A model generated the notes under the pieces. The model was not told where the DNA came from. It made no database searches and saw only the letters and a list, made by a program, of their open reading frames with translations. Shown here piece after piece: positions 1 through 8,602 of a stretch of 64,000 nt of DNA. Every line of letters begins with the position of its first letter. Positions within the stretch are counted from its first letter, which is position 1. A program made the position numbers and the translations under genes. The DNA comes from an uncultured Prochlorococcus sp. (GTDB lineage Bacteria > Cyanobacteriota > Cyanobacteriia > PCC-6307 > Cyanobiaceae), in the NCBI RefSeq assembly GCF_902626525.1, contig NZ_CACOFR010000008.1:22043-86042 (forward strand), written 5' to 3'.

Positions 1-345
1 TAATCTTTTGTAGTGGTTGTATACGGCTACTGATAATATTTTTTTTGCAGATTCTTGTCCAACAACTTGATTATCTAGAAAATTTTTAATTTCTAATGGC
101 TTAGGAATTGAGGTTAATACTAAAGGAAGAGATTTTTTTAAGTTATCATTTGGTAATTTCTTTTTTACTTGCGAAGAGTTGTTTGTATTTGCTTGATTAT
201 CAAGTAATTCTTCATCGAGAATTTCATTACAAAGGTCTATGCACTCATCACAGATATAAACCCCAGGACCAGCTATAAGCTTTCTTACTTGGTCTTGTGA
301 CTTGCCGCAAAATGAACATTTGAGATGGGCGTCGAATTTAGCCAT
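1..345 (-). CDS. clpX: ClpX, ATP-dependent Clp protease unfoldase subunit (N-terminal part)
   Basis: Runs off the left edge; only the first ~115 codons are present. The ATG is at 345 on the minus strand and the product begins [20 protein letters not shown]. The four cysteines (CSFC near residues 10-13, then CDEC about 20 residues later) form the zinc-binding domain that starts ClpX proteins, and the segment DNQVVGQE near the edge opens the AAA+ domain. ClpX unfolds tagged substrates and feeds them to ClpP. clpP lies 104 bp upstream on the same strand, so the two are probably co-transcribed. The Walker motifs are outside the window. Confidence 0.93.
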   Translation of the reverse strand, partial: MAKFDAHLKCSFCGKSQDQVRKLIAGPGVYICDECIDLCNEILDEELLDNQANTNNSSQVKKKLPNDNLKKSLPLVLTSIPKPLEIKNFLDNQVVGQESAKKILSVAVYNHYKRL

Positions 346-449
346 CGATTATAAAGTTTAACGTGAAGGGTGTTAAATATTCCCTATTCACTAGGATTGC
401 TTATAAATATCAATTCGTCATCATATTCTTAAAAAATCAGTATCCCTTG

Positions 450-1094
450 TCACTTTTTGATAACTTTATCTATTAATCCGTATTCGACTGCTTCTGAGGG
501 AGATAAGAAGTAATCTCTTTCTGTATCTTCATTAATTTTTTCTAAAGTTTGACCAGTATGTTCTGCTAGAAGCGAATTTAATGTTTTCTTCAGGTAAAGT
601 ATTTCTTTAGCTTGTATTTCAATTTCTACTGCTTGACCTTGTGCACCTCCAAGAGGTTGATGAATCATTATCCTAGAATTTGGTAAAGCTAATCTTTTCC
701 CCTTTGCTCCCCCCGAAAGTAAAAATGCACCCATGCTTGCTGCTACTCCAAAGCATATTGTGACTACATCTGGGGATATTTGTTGCATGGTATCGTATAT
801 CGCCATTCCTGCTGTTACTGAGCCTCCAGGAGAATTGATATATATTTGGATGTCTTTTTCTGGATCTTCAGCTTCAAGAAATAATAATTGTGCCACAAGA
901 GAGTCTGATACCTGATCATTAATCCCAGTACCTAAAAAAATTATTCTCTCCCTCAATAGTCTTGAATAAATATCAAAAGCTCTTTCCCCTCTGCCAGATT
1001 GTTCTATAACAGTAGGCACAGCGGCAATAGTTTTATTAATACTTTCGTAAGAACTTATTGAGCTTTGGATTAAATGTTTTTTTTCTGAGTTCAC
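450..1094 (-). CDS. clpP: ClpP, ATP-dependent Clp protease proteolytic subunit
   Basis: A 214-residue serine peptidase of the ClpP family. The triad is visible as Ser120 (GVAASMG), His145 (MIHQP) and Asp194 (ERDYF). All three are shifted by 23 residues from the E. coli positions, so the extra length is an N-terminal leader. The substrate-binding stretch INSPGGSV is at about residues 86-93. It forms the barrel that degrades proteins delivered by ClpX or another Clp ATPase. It lies between tig and clpX on the minus strand, the common tig-clpP-clpX order. Cyanobacteria carry several clpP paralogues; the clpX linkage points to the clpP2 type, which is inference. Confidence 0.95.
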   Translation of the reverse strand: MNSEKKHLIQSSISSYESINKTIAAVPTVIEQSGRGERAFDIYSRLLRERIIFLGTGINDQVSDSLVAQLLFLEAEDPEKDIQIYINSPGGSVTAGMAIYDTMQQISPDVVTICFGVAASMGAFLLSGGAKGKRLALPNSRIMIHQPLGGAQGQAVEIEIQAKEILYLKKTLNSLLAEHTGQTLEKINEDTERDYFLSPSEAVEYGLIDKVIKK

Positions 1095-1159
1095 AAAATG
1101 GTTAAAGTCTTATAAATAATTTAAGGGTTTTTTGATTAATTAGTAGAAAAATTCATAAA

Positions 1160-2593
1160 TTATTTTTTTTCTTTTTTATTTTGAGTTTTTGTTGTTTTTG
1201 TTGTTTTTGCTGTTTTTGCAACTGTTTTGACAGCTTTTGTTGTTTTGGAGCTTTTGGTAGCTTTAGAAGTTTTCGTAGTTTTTTCTTTTACTTCGGAATT
1301 TTCTTCAAGCCAAATTATTAATTTTTCTTTAAGTAAATCATTACTGATTACTTCCGTTAATTTTTTTCTATCTATTTGTTTTGAAGATTGAGAGATTACA
1401 TCTTTATATTCCTTCATTTTTAAATCAATTTCATCTTTTTCAACTGTTATATTTTCTTGGACTGCTAGTGCTTTGAGAGCTAAATTTCTTTGAACATTTT
1501 TTTCTGCCTGAGGCCTTGTGGATTCTGCTAATGACTTAACTAATTCCGGAGTAAAAGTAGATTTGATATCAAGACCTTGTTGAGCAAATCTTTGAGCGGT
1601 TTGTTCAATATTATTCCTGACTTCTATATCAATCATAGATTTTGGAATTTCAGCAACCAATTCGTTTGTTAAGGCATCTAATAATGCTTCAATTTTGATA
1701 TCTTTTTGATTGTTTTCAAAATTCTCTTTAAGTTGCTTTTCAATATCTTTCTTTAACTCTTTTAATGATTCTTTGTTGCCAGACTGTTTTGCAAAATCAT
1801 CATTAAGTTCAGGTAATTCTTTTTCCTTAAGATCCTTAAGATTTACTTCAAAGATTGCCTCTTTGCCTCTTGAATCCTCATGAGAATAATCTATAGGAAA
1901 TTTAAGGTTAAGTGTTTTAGTCTCACCAATTTTCATTTTAACGATTCCTTCAACGAAACCAGGAATCATTTTGTTCTTTTCTAACTCAAGATCCATGGAT
2001 TCACTTGTCCCACCATCAATCGCTTTACCAGAATCTTTATATTTTCCTTTGAAACTAACTACAGCAATATCTCCTAATTTCGCTGCTCTATTGGTTACTG
2101 GAATAATATTTGCAAACTGACTTCTAGACTTTTCTAGCGCTTCATCAACTGACTTAGGATCAAACTTTGTTTTTAAGATTTCAACACTAAGTCCTTTAGA
2201 TTTTTTTAATTTTAATTCGGGAGCAATATCAGTTTGAAGGGTAACCTTAAGTGATTTTTCAGGATTAAACTTTGCGAGTAAAGATTCAAATCCATCTACT
2301 AATTCTGGTTCACTTAGTGGCTCTATGGATTTTATTTTTAATGCTTCTTTCCATGATTTATCAATAATTTTTTCTAGAGCAGAAGCATGTAATTGAGTGA
2401 TTCCAATTCTTTGGATTAAGACTTGTCTAGGAATTTTACCAAGTCTAAAGCCTGGAATTTTAGCCGAACGACTGATAGTACTTATTGTCTCATTTACACA
2501 AGTTTTGCATGTCTCAGGTGGTATTTCTAATTCAAATGAAATTCTACTTTGAGGCAGAGGAGTTGTTTTAACTATTAATGATTCTTTAGCCAT
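1160..2593 (-). CDS. tig: Trigger factor, ribosome-associated chaperone
   Basis: Trigger factor binds the ribosome near the exit tunnel and shields nascent chains. The 477-residue product has the ribosome-binding domain at about 1-130, with the signature region around GFRLGKIP (residues ~48-55). A FKBP-type prolyl isomerase domain follows at about 165-245, then the helical chaperone domain. It ends in a lysine/threonine/alanine tail of about 40 residues after residue 435, made of short TTKT/SKAT/KTAK repeats that the core family does not need. It is first of the minus-strand tig-clpP-clpX cluster, 65 bp before clpP, and diverges from asd. Confidence 0.95.
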   Translation of the reverse strand: MAKESLIVKTTPLPQSRISFELEIPPETCKTCVNETISTISRSAKIPGFRLGKIPRQVLIQRIGITQLHASALEKIIDKSWKEALKIKSIEPLSEPELVDGFESLLAKFNPEKSLKVTLQTDIAPELKLKKSKGLSVEILKTKFDPKSVDEALEKSRSQFANIIPVTNRAAKLGDIAVVSFKGKYKDSGKAIDGGTSESMDLELEKNKMIPGFVEGIVKMKIGETKTLNLKFPIDYSHEDSRGKEAIFEVNLKDLKEKELPELNDDFAKQSGNKESLKELKKDIEKQLKENFENNQKDIKIEALLDALTNELVAEIPKSMIDIEVRNNIEQTAQRFAQQGLDIKSTFTPELVKSLAESTRPQAEKNVQRNLALKALAVQENITVEKDEIDLKMKEYKDVISQSSKQIDRKKLTEVISNDLLKEKLIIWLEENSEVKEKTTKTSKATKSSKTTKAVKTVAKTAKTTKTTKTQNKKEKK

Positions 2594-2635
2594 TTTTTTT
2601 TGTAATTATTACTAAAAGCCGAATCTTAATTATTT

Positions 2636-2648
2636 CACATTATGTGAT
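2636..2648. promoter_or_regulatory. 13-bp palindrome between tig and asd
   Basis: TCACATTATGTGA is a perfect inverted repeat (6-bp arms around one T) in the 124-bp divergent spacer between tig and asd. It could be an operator for either gene. It does not match the NtcA consensus GTA-N8-TAC, and its half-sites are in the opposite order to a CRP site. No regulator is assigned. Confidence 0.3.
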
Positions 2649-2717
2649 TTCCTTGAAAGTTATTTTTTTGATAAAGTAAAAAAAATACTCAATCTATTTA
2701 TAAAATCATTTTAAAGT

Positions 2718-3749
2718 GTGAGACAATCTCCGTTTTTGCCTAATAGGCCATTAAAAGTTGCTGTTTTAGGATCTTCAGGTGCTGTGGGATCTGAATTACT
2801 CAAAATTCTTGAACAACGTGATTTTCCAATATCAGAATTGGTCTTGCTTTCATCAGAGCGTTCAGAAGGGAAAAAAATTATTTGGAAAGGTGAAGAATTA
2901 GTTACAAAAAACACAACTAAGAAAGAATTTCTGAATCTTGATTTAGTTTTAGCTTCAGCAGGTGGAAGTATTTCAAAAAAATGGTTGTCTAGCATTATGG
3001 AACAAAATTCTTTATTGATAGATAATTCAAGTGCTTTCAGATTAGATAAGAATGTACCTCTCATAGTTCCTGAAGTTAATGCTAGTGAAGCACTCAATCA
3101 TGATGGGGTAATAGCGAATCCAAACTGCACTACCATCTTATTGACATTAGTTTTAGCTCCTTTAAATAAACTTTCGAATATTCAAAGAGTTGTTGTCTCA
3201 ACGTATCAATCTGTAAGTGGTGCAGGCCAATTGGCTATGGAGGAACTAAAACTTTTAACTGAACAATATCTTCAGGGTAATCCTCAAAAAAGTGAAGTTT
3301 TGCCATACTCACTGGCTTTTAATTTGTTTTTACATAATTCACCCATGCTTGCAAATAATTACTGCGAAGAAGAGATGAAAATGGTTAATGAAACCAGGAA
3401 AATATTAAATATTGCTGATTTAAAGCTCTCTGCTACATGTGTTCGAGTCCCAGTACTGAGAGCACATTCTGAATCGATCAATATTGAATTTGCAGGTGTA
3501 GTTGAGCCTAAAAATGCTCTTGAAGAATTAAAAAAATCACCTGGCATTGAAATTATTGAGGATTACAAAAATAATAGATTTCCTATGCCAAATGACGTTA
3601 TGGGAAGGGATAATGTTGCTGTTGGCAGGCTAAGAACTGATATAAGTCAGCCTAATGGATTAGAATTATGGTTATGTGGAGATCAAATAAGAAAAGGAGC
3701 AGCTCTTAATGCTGTTCAAATAGCTGAGTTACTAATTCCAAAAAAATGA
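2718..3749 (+). CDS. asd: Aspartate-semialdehyde dehydrogenase
   Basis: Reduces aspartyl phosphate to aspartate semialdehyde, the branch point to lysine/diaminopimelate and to threonine/methionine. The 343-residue protein has the N-terminal nucleotide-binding loop GSSGAVG at about 18-24 and the active-site cysteine at 137 in NPNCTTI. The segment SVSGAG near residue 167 is also typical. The start is GTG at 2718, the only in-frame start that retains the N-terminal Rossmann strand with a short lead. Its stop overlaps the dapA start by 4 bp (ATGA), so asd-dapA is translationally coupled and commits aspartate carbon to lysine and cell wall. Confidence 0.95.
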   Translation: MRQSPFLPNRPLKVAVLGSSGAVGSELLKILEQRDFPISELVLLSSERSEGKKIIWKGEELVTKNTTKKEFLNLDLVLASAGGSISKKWLSSIMEQNSLLIDNSSAFRLDKNVPLIVPEVNASEALNHDGVIANPNCTTILLTLVLAPLNKLSNIQRVVVSTYQSVSGAGQLAMEELKLLTEQYLQGNPQKSEVLPYSLAFNLFLHNSPMLANNYCEEEMKMVNETRKILNIADLKLSATCVRVPVLRAHSESINIEFAGVVEPKNALEELKKSPGIEIIEDYKNNRFPMPNDVMGRDNVAVGRLRTDISQPNGLELWLCGDQIRKGAALNAVQIAELLIPKK

Positions 3750-4654
3750 TTACAGACAAAACTGAGTGTAATAATCCACTATTTGGAAGAATATTGACTG
3801 CAATGGTTACTCCATTTACTGAAAATGGAGATGTAGATTATGAACTAGCTATAAAACTCTCAAATTATCTTTTTGAGAACGGTTCTGATGGTATTGTGCT
3901 ATGTGGTACTACTGGAGAATCACCGACTCTTTCATGGTCGGAACAGCATGATTTATTTGTTGCAGTAAAAGGATCTTTGGATTCAAGCTGTAAAGTATTA
4001 GTTGGCACTGGTAGTAACTGTACAAGCGAAGCAGTAAAAGCTACAAAAAAAGCCTATGACTCTGGAGCTGACGGTGCTTTGGTCGTTGTTCCTTATTACA
4101 ATAAACCACCTCAAGAAGGTCTTTATAAACATTTTAGTTCCGTTGCTAATGCTGCAAAGGATTTACCTCTAATGCTTTACAACATTCCTGGAAGGACAGG
4201 TTGCAATTTATTACCTGATACTGTGAAGAAACTTATGGATTTTTCAAATATTCTCTGTATTAAAGCTGCAAGCGGTAGAATAGAAGAAGTGACGGAGTTG
4301 AGGGCGGCTTGCGGCCCGAAACTTACTATATATAGTGGCGATGATTCTTTATTGCTTCCTATGATGTCTGTCGGTGCTGTTGGTGTGGTAAGTGTGGCTA
4401 GTCATTTGGTTGGCACACAATTAAAAGAAATGATTTCTTTCTTTCTTAATGGGGAGGTTTCTAATGCATTAGAGATTCATGAAAAACTCCAACCACTTTT
4501 TAAAGGACTCTTTGTAACAACAAATCCTATTCCAATTAAGGCTGCTTTAGAACTTTTAGGTTGGAAAGTGGGTTCTCCAAGAAATCCATTAACACCACTT
4601 AATAAAGAACAAAAAGAAAATTTATCTAAGATAATTCAAAATCTGTCTTTGTAA
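3746..4654 (+). CDS. dapA: 4-hydroxy-tetrahydrodipicolinate synthase
   Basis: Condenses aspartate semialdehyde with pyruvate, the first step committed to diaminopimelate and lysine. The 302-residue TIM-barrel protein has the GTTGESPTL substrate loop at about 54-62, the catalytic tyrosine at 145 (YNIPGRTG) and the Schiff-base lysine at 173 (CIKAASG). Its length is normal for the family (about 290-300). It overlaps asd by 4 bp and shares its substrate, so the two form an operon. The rnj gene follows after 77 bp containing a terminator-like hairpin. Confidence 0.96.
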   Translation: MITDKTECNNPLFGRILTAMVTPFTENGDVDYELAIKLSNYLFENGSDGIVLCGTTGESPTLSWSEQHDLFVAVKGSLDSSCKVLVGTGSNCTSEAVKATKKAYDSGADGALVVVPYYNKPPQEGLYKHFSSVANAAKDLPLMLYNIPGRTGCNLLPDTVKKLMDFSNILCIKAASGRIEEVTELRAACGPKLTIYSGDDSLLLPMMSVGAVGVVSVASHLVGTQLKEMISFFLNGEVSNALEIHEKLQPLFKGLFVTTNPIPIKAALELLGWKVGSPRNPLTPLNKEQKENLSKIIQNLSL

Positions 4655-4664
4655 ATACTTCTTC

Positions 4665-4688
4665 TAAGCTTTGATAAGCTTAATTTAA
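4665..4688 (+). terminator. Hairpin after dapA
   Basis: TAAGCTT-TGAT-AAGCTTA is a perfect 7-bp stem with a 4-base loop, 10 bases after the dapA stop, followed by ATTTAATC. The T run is weak, so it may terminate only partly before rnj. Confidence 0.4.
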
Positions 4689-4731
4689 TCAAAATAACTA
4701 CAATTTTGCATGTCCGCAAAAAATAATCATC

Positions 4732-6705
4732 ATGAATACAAATCAAATCAAATCAAATAATAATCAAGCAAAAACAAAAACTAAGACTCCTTGCTTAAAG
4801 ATCATTCCATTAGGAGGACTTCATGAAATAGGAAAAAATACTTGTGTTTTTGAATATGGAGACGATATTATTCTCATCGATGGTGGATTAGCTTTCCCAA
4901 GCGATGGTATGCATGGAGTTAATGTTGTGATGCCAGATACAACATATTTGCAGGCTAACTTGGATAGATTTCGTGGGATGATAGTAACCCACGGTCATGA
5001 AGATCATATTGGAGGAATATCTCATCATTTAAAAAAATTTAGAATACCTGTAATTTATGGACCACCATTAGCGATCTCAATGCTTAAAGGTAAAATGGAA
5101 GAAGCTGGAGTGGCCGATAGGACTACAACACAAGCAATAGAACCAAGGCAAGTTATTAGACTTGGACAGCATTTTTCAATAGAGTTTATACGTAATACAC
5201 ATTCAATTGGGGATAGTTTCTCCTTAGCTTTAACTACACCTGTAGGCATTATATTTTTTACCGGCGATTTTAAATTTGATCATCTCCCCCCGGATAAAAA
5301 ACATGCAGATATTGAAAGAATGGCCTACTACGGAGAGAAAGGTGTACTCTGTTTACTTTCTGACTCAACGAATTCTGAAGTAAGTGGTTTTGTTCCTTCT
5401 GAGATTTCTGTTTTCCCTAATTTAGATCGAATAATTTCTGAGGCACAAGGGAGAGTAATGCTTACTACTTTTGCAAGTTCAACTCATAGAGTTGCGATGG
5501 TAATTCAGCTAGCAATGAAGCATGGAAGGAAGATTGGATTAATGGGCCGATCAATGTTGAATGTAGTCGGTAAATGTCGTGAATTGGGTTATATCAAATG
5601 TCCAGACGACCTTTTCTTTCCCATCAAGAGTATTAGGGATTTACCAGATAGAGAAACATTGCTTTTAATGACAGGAAGTCAAGGTGAAGTAATGGCTGCA
5701 TTAAGCAGAATTGGAAGAGATGAACATCCCCACGTAAAACTTAAAACTACTGATACTGTTATTTTCTCTTCTAGTCCAATCCCAGGCAATACTATTTCTG
5801 TTGCTCATAGTATTGATAAATTAATCAAACTTGGAGCCAAAGTTGTCTACGGTAAAGAACATGGAATTCATGTTTCTGGCCATGGATGTAGGGACGATCA
5901 AAAATTAATGCTCGCATTAATTAAGCCAAAGTTTTTTGTTCCTGTGCATGGAGAATATAGAATGCAAGTTTTACATGGTAAAACTGCTGTTTCGATGGGC
6001 GTAGATCCTAATAATGTACTAATTCTTGATAACGGAGATACAATTGAACTCAGAGCTGATTCTATGATTCAGGGAGAACCTGTCAAGTCTGGAATCGAAA
6101 TGTTGGATAACACTAGAACATGTGTTGTAGATGCAAGAGCACTTAAAGAAAGACAGCAGTTAGCTGATGATGGAATAGTCACTGTTTTAGCACCTATAAG
6201 TACAGATGGTAATATGGTTGCTCCACCAAGGGTGAGTCTCAGAGGAGTTGTGATCTCTGCTGACCCTAGAAAAATGTCAATGTGGACTGAAAGAGAGATA
6301 AGTTGGGTTCTAACAAATAGATGGAAACAATTATCAAGGCAAACTGGACCAAACAATTTTGAGGTTGATTGGATTGGTGTGCAAAGAGAAATTGAAAATG
6401 GTTTATCTCGAAGAATGAGGAGAGAGTTGCAAGTTGAACCTTTAATTCTATGCTTGGCACAGCCTGCGCCGAGCGGTACTCGGGCATATCAGCCCAAATT
6501 AGATGATGAAGTTAAACATCAACCCAGACATAAACATTATCCTAATATAAATAATCAATCCAAAAATTATAATCAAAATAACTTCAAAAATCAGCCATCT
6601 AAGAATGATCAATCTCGAAAAAATCCTATTAAAGAAACAGTAGAGAATAAAGAAGAAGTTTCCTCGGGACGTACAAGAAGGAGAAGATCAGCCGTAGCAT
6701 CTTAA
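4732..6705 (+). CDS. rnj: Ribonuclease J
   Basis: A metallo-beta-lactamase-fold RNase (beta-CASP family) with endo- and 5'-exonuclease activity in mRNA decay and rRNA processing. The metal-binding motif THGHEDH is at residues 86-92, the GDFKFDH motif near 177, and the beta-CASP segment runs from about 220 to 380. The C-terminal histidine motif is PVHGEYRM near 405. The product is 657 residues, about 100 longer than Bacillus RNase J. The extra part is an N/Q/K-rich tail from about residue 585 that ends in an arginine cluster (RTRRRRS), probably disordered and RNA-binding. The last 4 bp overlap the convergent tilS. Confidence 0.93.
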   Translation: MNTNQIKSNNNQAKTKTKTPCLKIIPLGGLHEIGKNTCVFEYGDDIILIDGGLAFPSDGMHGVNVVMPDTTYLQANLDRFRGMIVTHGHEDHIGGISHHLKKFRIPVIYGPPLAISMLKGKMEEAGVADRTTTQAIEPRQVIRLGQHFSIEFIRNTHSIGDSFSLALTTPVGIIFFTGDFKFDHLPPDKKHADIERMAYYGEKGVLCLLSDSTNSEVSGFVPSEISVFPNLDRIISEAQGRVMLTTFASSTHRVAMVIQLAMKHGRKIGLMGRSMLNVVGKCRELGYIKCPDDLFFPIKSIRDLPDRETLLLMTGSQGEVMAALSRIGRDEHPHVKLKTTDTVIFSSSPIPGNTISVAHSIDKLIKLGAKVVYGKEHGIHVSGHGCRDDQKLMLALIKPKFFVPVHGEYRMQVLHGKTAVSMGVDPNNVLILDNGDTIELRADSMIQGEPVKSGIEMLDNTRTCVVDARALKERQQLADDGIVTVLAPISTDGNMVAPPRVSLRGVVISADPRKMSMWTEREISWVLTNRWKQLSRQTGPNNFEVDWIGVQREIENGLSRRMRRELQVEPLILCLAQPAPSGTRAYQPKLDDEVKHQPRHKHYPNINNQSKNYNQNNFKNQPSKNDQSRKNPIKETVENKEEVSSGRTRRRRSAVAS

Positions 6706-7712
6706 ATTTTTTTAATATCAATATAATTCTTATTCCAAACAATTTTTAAAAACTCTTGCAAGTTCACTTGACCTTGATTTTTTTCATAAATAGAAGTTGC
6801 TAATTTTTCCAAATTTTTAGAACTATATTGCTTTTTGTATATCTCCCTTAAAAATCTATTTAAGATTGTGCACCGTGCTTCAATACACATACTATTTAAA
6901 AGATTCCTATTAATTCCTTTTACGTCTTTACAATAAAGGTATGCAAATTCACTAAGATCATTACGTTCATTATTGTAGTTGCTCATTTTTTGGGAAAAAT
7001 TATTAATCCTTTCAGAACAACCAGGATAGATAACCTCTAAATTAGGGATAATTTTTTTTCTTACTAAATTTCTTTTTAATTTAAGATCTGAATTTGTTGG
7101 ATCCTCCCAAACTGGGATTTGCATTTTATGACAGAATTGTTTTGTGTCTTCTCTATTCAAAATTAATATTGGCCTTATTAAAAAAATTTGATTTTCTAAT
7201 AATCTTTTGCTCTCAATATTACTGAGACCGGCAAAATTGCTCCCCCTGGATAAATTGAGGATAAATGTTTCTGCATTATCACTACTAGTGTGACCTGTTA
7301 ACAAATAAATATTTTTTTTTGGCTGTTTCTTGTTTAATAAAGTTTTGCCTCTTTCGCATAATTTCTGATATCTCCATTCTCGTGCTTTTTCTTCTGTAAG
7401 AATATTTTCTTTATTTGCTTTATCCAAATAGAATGAGATATTTTTCTCTTCGCAATAGCTTTTTAATTCAAGAGCATATATTGAGGATTTATCATGCCAT
7501 TGATGATCTCCATGCCAAACACTTATTGACCAATTATGAAGTTTTTTTATGTCATCAATTAAGGTTAATAAGGTCATTGAGTCTTGTCCTCCAGAAACAC
7601 TTATTAAAATATTCGATCCTTTGGGAATTAATGTTTTTTTGCTAAGAATCTCCTTATGAAGAAGATGATGCCATGATGACCAATTTTTCCGAGTAAAATT
7701 TTTATCAGACAT
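6702..7712 (-). CDS. tilS: tRNA(Ile)-lysidine synthase
   Basis: Modifies C34 of the CAU-anticodon tRNA-Ile to lysidine so that it reads AUA codons, which are common in this AT-rich genome. The 336-residue protein has the N-type ATP pyrophosphatase loop SVSGGQDS at about 38-45 and the downstream motif LLTGHTSSDNAET near residue 135. The C-terminal part is shorter than in E. coli TilS (432 residues), as in other cyanobacteria. It converges on rnj with a 4-bp overlap and diverges from the Ycf23-like gene. Confidence 0.92.
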   Translation of the reverse strand: MSDKNFTRKNWSSWHHLLHKEILSKKTLIPKGSNILISVSGGQDSMTLLTLIDDIKKLHNWSISVWHGDHQWHDKSSIYALELKSYCEEKNISFYLDKANKENILTEEKAREWRYQKLCERGKTLLNKKQPKKNIYLLTGHTSSDNAETFILNLSRGSNFAGLSNIESKRLLENQIFLIRPILILNREDTKQFCHKMQIPVWEDPTNSDLKLKRNLVRKKIIPNLEVIYPGCSERINNFSQKMSNYNNERNDLSEFAYLYCKDVKGINRNLLNSMCIEARCTILNRFLREIYKKQYSSKNLEKLATSIYEKNQGQVNLQEFLKIVWNKNYIDIKKI

Positions 7713-7748
7713 TTGTGTTGCTCAGATAATATTTTTTAAAAAATGCAC

Positions 7749-7763
7749 TGTTTTACTAAAACA
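7749..7763. promoter_or_regulatory. 15-bp palindrome in the tilS / ycf23-like divergent spacer
   Basis: TGTTTTACTAAAACA is a perfect 6-bp inverted repeat around ACT, placed between two divergent genes. It resembles the palindrome at 30277-30293 ahead of the sigma factor (TGTTT-ACA-AAACA core). It may be an operator; no regulator is identified. Confidence 0.25.
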
Positions 7764-7796
7764 ATGTCACAATCGGGTAATAAATTCATTAAGTAA

Positions 7797-8573
7797 ATGA
7801 GTCTGATTAATCTTTTGCCACAAAAAATTAAAGAAGAGTTGAGAAGTAGATCTTTACTCAAAGTTATTTCGGGATTGAATAATTTCGATGTTCAATCTGT
7901 GAAAATAATAGTTGATGCTGCTTCATTAGGAGGTGCAGATCTTGTTGATATCGCTTGTAAACCTGAACTCGTTGATTTAGCACTTAAGAATTCTTCATTA
8001 CCCGTATGTGTAAGTTCAGTAGTGCCAAATTCTTTTCTGGATTCTGTAAAAGCAGGAGCCTCATTAATAGAGATAGGAAATTATGACACGTTTTACGAAA
8101 AAGGCATTAATTTTTCAGATAAAAAAGTTTTAAGCATTACTAAGGAGACAAGGGATTTATTGCCTAATATTCCCTTATCAGTAACTGTTCCTCATACAAT
8201 GCCCATTGATAAACAAGTTGATCTTGCTATAAAACTAGTGGAAGAAGGTGTTGATATTATTCAAACAGAAGGTGGTACTAGTTCTACACCTTACTCTGCA
8301 GGAATCCAAGGCTTTTTTGAAAAATCAGTACCAACTCTTGCAGCTACCTATGCTATCCATCAAGAATTTAAGAAACAATCTTTAAATGTACCAATTATGA
8401 GTGCTTCTGGATTAAGCCAAGTAACTTGCCCACTAGCAATAACTTCTGGAGCCTCAGCAGTTGGAGTTGGATCTGCAGTTAATAAATTAGATGATTTAAT
8501 ATCAATGATTGCGGTTGTTAGGGGCTTAAAAGAATCTTTGAAAAATTCAATAATTGGAGAAAAAATTTCTTAA
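7797..8573 (+). CDS. Ycf23-like protein (DUF561 family)
   Basis: A 258-residue protein that I recognise as the Ycf23/DUF561 family, found in cyanobacteria and red-algal plastids and of unknown biochemistry. The sequence looks like a TIM barrel of the phosphate-binding type: repeated strand-helix units (GADLVDIACKP at about 41-51, GVDIIQTEGGTSS near 150) and a C-terminal glycine-rich turn (SGASAVGVGSAV, about 218-229) like a phosphate-binding loop. The IIQTEGGTSS stretch resembles those in dihydropteroate- or thiamin-type barrels. It starts with ATG at 7797, diverges from tilS, and uvrB follows 29 bp later. Function is not assigned. Confidence 0.75.
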   Translation: MSLINLLPQKIKEELRSRSLLKVISGLNNFDVQSVKIIVDAASLGGADLVDIACKPELVDLALKNSSLPVCVSSVVPNSFLDSVKAGASLIEIGNYDTFYEKGINFSDKKVLSITKETRDLLPNIPLSVTVPHTMPIDKQVDLAIKLVEEGVDIIQTEGGTSSTPYSAGIQGFFEKSVPTLAATYAIHQEFKKQSLNVPIMSASGLSQVTCPLAITSGASAVGVGSAVNKLDDLISMIAVVRGLKESLKNSIIGEKIS

Positions 8574-8602
8574 CATAATAATAACCTTTAGCTATTAGCT
8601 TG

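Noticed and set aside
8600..8602. TTG start for uvrB one codon before the ATG
   Set aside because: The ATG at 8603 gives the normal UvrB N-terminus; the TTG adds nothing.
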